A DNA stretch of 64,000 bases from Chlorokybus atmophyticus (taxonomy: Eukaryota; Streptophyta; Chlorokybophyceae; Chlorokybales; Chlorokybaceae), in the NCBI GenBank assembly GCA_009103225.1, contig RHPI01003369.1, positions 760,878-824,877 of the forward strand, written 5' to 3'. Made by a program: the position numbers and the translations under genes. Below are positions 59,590 to 64,000 of this stretch, piece by piece. Below the pieces are notes generated by a model that was not told where the DNA came from, did not search any database, and was given only the letters and a program-made list of their open reading frames with translations. How positions within the stretch are numbered: the stretch's first letter is position 1; the number at the start of each line of letters is the position of its first letter.

Positions 59590-61515
59590 TGCATCGGACC
59601 CATCAAGCGCTGAGCCGGACACTGCGCTAGCAGCGGCGTGAGTGCCTGGAGCAGTGCCACGAGCACGTGAAGGCACCCGTGGTGTTAGGCTGAGCTGTAC
59701 ATGTGGGGAAAAGCGTGGAGGAGGATGGCGGGAGCGGCGACGACGGCGGTGGCTGTGGCGTGTGCGCTGTGTGGATCGTTATATGTACGTGGGGTGAGCG
59801 TGACGAGTGTGAGAAGCGTGATGTGACTGCCAGTCGTGAGCAACTGGTGCTGTGCTGGAACTCATGTACACTTGTCTACATCAGTATGAGCCACTGGCAC
59901 AGTTGCAAGAAGCGGGTGCGTACAACAAGCTGGGTCATAAGTATGACCAAGCGGCTGAAGCTACATAAGATGCAGTGTCGGGTCAATTGTCGCATCAGGG
60001 ATTGCAAGCTAATGACTTTGTATTCTGTACAGAGGTCCGCGCAGTGCGCAAAGGCCGCAACTGCACTGCTCGGGGTTGGGCAGTCGTCTGATCTGAAGCC
60101 CTGTCAGGTTGCATACTTGGCTTGCAGGAAATGGCGTCGATGAAAGCAGGTGGCGATGCCGATGCGGAAGGACTCAAGTACGTCTCATTCAGGCTGACTG
60201 ACCTGGTTATCTGCAACCAGAGCACAGCGGCATAAGTGAGTGGCGTTGGCAGTAAGTAGCAGCACCGACATGTTGTTCAGCAAGAGCAACCTCCGTACCT
60301 GGCGCAGTCAAGTCGAGGGCAGTCATATCAGGCCGCTATGCAGGAACAGCTGGCGCACAACCTCGGTCAACCTCTGCTGATCAGATTTGAGGTCACTGGT
60401 TGTTTCCTCCACTTCGCCTAGGCGCATCTGCAACGTGTCCTGGTTCTCCTGCAGCGTGTCCTGGTTCGCCTGCAACCCAACGATATGCATGCGCATGTCT
60501 GCCGTATGCGTGGCAACCATCTGCTGCAGCAGGTCGACGCGTACGTAGCGAGCGTCCAGCTCCGGCTGCGGCGGTACCGGTGCCTGCTCAGGCTCTGGCT
60601 GTGGTGCGGGATGTCCTGTCGCGGGGGGGGCCCTTTGTGCCTGCACATCGTGCAGGTCGAGGCCATTGACAAGCCAGCGGCCGCGGCCCCCAAGACCCAC
60701 CACGCAGGTGGCCTCTAAGATCTGGGTGTAAGACTGATACAGAAGGGAGTCCGGACACTGACGGCAGCGCACTCCAAACTGTGAGCGCCCGTTGACCACT
60801 TGCATCCCGTAGACGTACTCGCCATGGCAGTCTGCCGCTGGCTGGCCATTCACCTTGCAGCGCCGGGGCACGCTGTTGGTGAGCACGTCGCCTTCACGCA
60901 GGAATGGTTTGATGTAACGCATCTGCCACAGATGTACAGAGACGATGCGTTGGGATGCAACAAGTAGCTCACTACATGTGACAGCACTTGCACACAGCAT
61001 GATGCACCAGAACCAGCTAGTTGAGACCGCCTACCTGGCTCACGTTGCGGGCCATGGTTGGACCGAAGAGCAGCTCAAGGCACTGCGCAGTCAAGGCACA
61101 GACAGACAGTTCACAACCTGTACTTCCTGACCTGCCACATGCACACGCATCATGCTGCACCAGCACAGTTGATTTGCGAGCTGGCGTGCCAGTTCTCACC
61201 AGGCTAGCGTCGTGCTTCTCCACCACAAGCACTTACTGCCGTGCGTGCAGCCCCGCTCCCGCCACCGCCGCCGCCGCTCACAAGTACGCTGAAGTCTTTG
61301 ACTCTACTCACCCTTGCACACTGCAGTGCCAGGGCCAAAACTCAATAAATGGATGGTCGTTCACCTCCACGGGCATTGGTCGCGCAGGCCGTCCTCGACG
61401 CAACCGGCATCTGACGCGGACATTGGCGCCACGCCAATTGTCCCTGACGCCGCCGGCACGACGGCCTAGCTGATCTGACAAAATGCACGTGGTGTACTTT
61501 CTTGGGCTTCAAGCC
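59590..61515. repeat. Duplicated unit, copy B
   Basis: Counterpart of 53215-55215, in the same orientation, about 6.3 kb away. Palindromes lie on both sides (59442-59496 and 61735-61764), about 2.3 kb apart. Shared non-coding blocks are listed under copy A. Whether it is a transposable element or a segmental duplication cannot be decided without other copies. Confidence 0.7.
60323..61000 (-). CDS. Unknown paralogous protein, copy B
   Basis: A 225-residue open frame starting at an ATG (MLCASAVTC) with a short hydrophobic start. Motifs match copy A in the same order: VHLWQMR, RRCKVNGQP, CHGEYV, FGVRCRQC, LYQSYTQI, TCV, GRWLVNGLDLHDV, then a Pro/Glu/Gln linker. The C-terminus is a clear heptad coiled coil with an internal near-repeat (the LQANQDT/LQENQDT units). 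Compared with copy A it lacks a short basic insert after TCV. The conserved Cys and the NG-x-D-x-HDV box suggest a folded N-terminal domain of unknown type, and the coiled coil suggests oligomerisation. No homology to a known transposase, nuclease or integrase was recognised. Confidence 0.65.
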   Translation of the reverse strand: MLCASAVTCSELLVASQRIVSVHLWQMRYIKPFLREGDVLTNSVPRRCKVNGQPAADCHGEYVYGMQVVNGRSQFGVRCRQCPDSLLYQSYTQILEATCVVGLGGRGRWLVNGLDLHDVQAQRAPPATGHPAPQPEPEQAPVPPQPELDARYVRVDLLQQMVATHTADMRMHIVGLQANQDTLQENQDTLQMRLGEVEETTSDLKSDQQRLTEVVRQLFLHSGLI

Positions 61516-61734
61516 TAATAATTACACGACATAAAGGAAACGGCTTTCAAAGTCAGCTATCGACGGCCCCGGAATTGGACTGCGATGGACCGCGACGATG
61601 ACTCACAACAAAGGGCCGCCGGCGCATCATTTTCTTTGCTGTGCGCGGATGCTGCAAGCGACAAAAAACCTTTGCGAGTGCGAGCAGCTGCGTAAATCCG
61701 AGGCCTACACGTTAACGCGCCATCGTGTACCGTC

Positions 61735-61764
61735 ATACTGGCTGACAGGCCTGTCAGCCAGTAT
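61735..61764. repeat. Perfect 30-bp palindrome right of unit B
   Basis: A perfect palindrome without a spacer: 61735-61749 (ATACTGGCTGACAGG) followed directly by its exact complement. It lies about 220 bases beyond the last block shared by units A and B. Confidence 0.95.
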
Positions 61765-64000
61765 CTTTGCTGTACAGCGGCACAATCTACACGTGCGCGG
61801 CAGTCTTGACTGTTCGGCGGAAACTGACGAGATTGTGGGATTGCGATTGTTTGTGAAAGATCCCGTAGCCTACGGGCTGCGGTGGCCGGCGACGGCGGAG
61901 GGCCGCCATGTATCGATGATTCCGCCCCTTGAACACTACAGTTTAAAGGAGTCGTTTACGATAATGAAAGACACATGACATGTCGCAAGCAGCTTTGAGA
62001 CATAGGAATGAAAAGCGCGTATTGCTTCAACAAGCTTTGCATGGATTCGTATTTAAAAAAAATAGTGTTCAGCCGTTAGCTGCATATCCCTTTCCAATAT
62101 GTGTATTGTGCTCACATCGTATATAAACCTTTCGCAACACACGTCTAAAAGCTTGCGACGGAGATGCAAGCACTGCTTGATGATAGTTGTGACGGTTGTA
62201 TGGGCATTGGTAAGTGTGCAATCACTACACTACAGCCGCAAACAAAAACAAACAACAACACGACAGACGCAGCCTGTGATGCTTGTTACAAAGTGACTTT
62301 GTAACATACATAGTGAGGAACATTTATGAGATATGTGACTCCTTGTATTGTCACGACATTTAATAGTATACCATAGTACTTAAAGTGTCATGTGCACTTA
62401 TAAGTGCAAGTTTATAAGTGCAAGTATACATGATACATCGTGTATACGTTGCATACAGGATTATATTTGCAACATATACTCCAAAGCATTAGCATATCAT
62501 ATGATTGGAATATTACGTCTGCATTCTCATGCTACCAGCAATTCAAGGTCATTCACGCGAAGGAATCTACGCATTATGCCATGCAAGAAAGGTTCAATTC
62601 CAAGATGTGTCTTGCAATAAGGATAAGAACATGTTTTTGGATGATCCACTGGCGCTGAGCGCGCAAATGCGTGGACCTAGTAGGGCTGGCTTCGTAGCGG
62701 AGTAAAGGTAACTGCAGCCATGTGGTGAAAGTGCAAAGTCCGTGGTGAAGCTAAGGGAAAACAAGTAGGGTGGTCCATTAGACTGCTTAATGCTGTTACA
62801 CTTAGTTAACAGTCTCATAAACAAGGATGCTTAGAGAGATGCACACACATGCCTTCGTGTGGTTGTTCTATAGGCTAAGTAAAATGAGATTACGCACTAC
62901 AAGCACCGAGTCCACAACGTGAAAGTGAATGCCAAATCAGTTGCATGCAATGGTGAATGACAAAGCAGGGCACCATGTTGGTATGAAGGTGATGCAGGTC
63001 GCAGGCATCGGACGCAGTGACCACATCCGTGTGAGCAACACAAGCATGCCGTACGCAAGCCGGAACGCGACATAGCAAGGAAAAAACAACAATAAAGCTT
63101 ACACAACACAGGGGTTACATAGTCAACACACACGGGTAGCTATGGTTGTCAGCTGTCGCACTCAGTTGTCGCACAGACACATAGGTCGTTTCAGCCTGAT
63201 GATTGCTGGCAGTCTTAGGATGTGTTATCGCCGCTTTTGCGTTAGTCCGCCCACTTGCAATTCACTGCCGACATCGGCGGTCGACCGCCGCCTTAGTATT
63301 TGCTTAAACCTAAGCTTTAGTATGTCGTTGACGTAGTCCGCAGCCAGCGACTCCTTTCCTGACGGGTCGATGTCACCGCTGGCGGTCAACGGGCGATGTT
63401 ACCGCTGGCAGTTAGCGGGTTTTTGAGATAGTACCATCAATGGAGCCGGCTCGGCCGATTTAAATCGGATCTATTGGACCCAACGGGGCGCATAGAGGGT
63501 GCAAGGGAGAAATGCGCCGATCGAGATCGTGAGAGTTGGTATTGCGACAATGGTCCTATATTGAACTCTCGGGGGTGGGAAAAAGATGGCATTAAGCATG
63601 CATTATGGCAAAAAAGGCAATAATTATGCGAGGAAGAGGGCAAGATTCATTTTACTTGGACCGGCACAACATGAATGAACATTGCGAGTTTTCACACTTT
63701 TTCCTCGTTTCTCGCTGCATACGATTGTACCACAAAGTGTGCCTGATATTGGATAAAAGTCAAGCAAACTTTTTAACTATTTAACTTTCTTAAAAACACT
63801 CATATTCAATTTTAGTTTAGGATTCAACAAAAAATTGAATCAAAATGAATGCATGACTTGCTTGCTTGCATGCAATTGCGCGATGCGATTTGGTTAAGTT
63901 GGGCTCTTACATCATGTATGTCATGGGCTATGATTGATCTTTGTTGACCAGATGTCATGAACATCGGAAAGAGAACTCAGGGTTATTCATAATTGAGAAG
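61765..64000. other. No gene supported; small tandem repeats
   Basis: Open frames are short and unsupported. Two small tandem repeats are visible: a TATAAGTGCAAGT unit twice at about 62399-62424, and a 26-base unit (GATGTCACCGCTGGCGGTCAACGGGC-like) twice at about 63369-63420. From about 63750 the sequence is AT-rich. No RNA gene was recognised. Confidence 0.45.

Noticed and set aside
61598-61978. 126-codon plus-strand frame containing the 30-bp palindrome
   Set aside because: The palindrome is inside the frame and no domain or exon partner was found; likely chance.

Overview
The window is nuclear DNA of an intron-rich photosynthetic eukaryote, most likely a unicellular alga of the green lineage. 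The evidence is spliceosomal GT-AG introns throughout (two look like GC-AG), a cyclophilin with a two-part thylakoid-lumen targeting sequence including a twin-arginine motif, and the eukaryotic families LSM1, F-box and UNC93-like. All three standard stop codons end genes here. The species cannot be named from the sequence. GCATGC-type words are very frequent between genes and in introns. No consistent poly(A) signal was seen by eye.

Layout. 1-25 kb is gene-poor and repeat-rich. It holds a family of erythromycin-esterase-like genes: one intact 14-exon copy (17494-21212, minus), one broken copy (5585-9063, minus) and two 3'-end relics (2577-3115 minus; 11205-11470 plus). It also has an F-box gene (12508-14632, minus), the decayed end of a non-LTR retrotransposon (14925-15475, minus), a 1-kb-scale interspersed repeat (3.8-5.1 kb), an N gap inside a poly-G tract, and an AT-rich island between two direct repeats (23.6-24.6 kb).

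25-58 kb is a compact core where genes mostly alternate strand, giving divergent starts and convergent ends: a membrane protein (minus), an unknown Tyr/Pro-rich protein (plus), a 26-exon coiled-coil protein of about 2,127 residues (minus), an unknown 243-residue protein (plus), a lumenal cyclophilin (minus), an UNC93-like transporter (plus), LSM1 (minus), and a ten-zinc-knuckle protein (plus). A further plus-strand gene for a 515-residue nuclear-type protein lies at 55967-58232. Exon models were built by hand by requiring GT/GC-AG boundaries and continuous reading phase; nine of them close exactly from start to stop.

52.7-61.5 kb also carries two copies of a roughly 2-kb unit that encodes an unrecognised paralogous protein pair (54015-54695 and 60323-61000). 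Long perfect or near-perfect palindromes lie beside the units, and a (GA)n tract of about 375 bases lies just left of the second. This is the best candidate here for an undescribed mobile or amplified element. 61.5-64 kb shows no convincing gene.

The genes do not form one pathway. They cover plastid lumen folding (cyclophilin), mRNA decay (LSM1), nucleic-acid binding (zinc knuckles), protein turnover (F-box), membrane transport (UNC93-like) and structural proteins (coiled coil).
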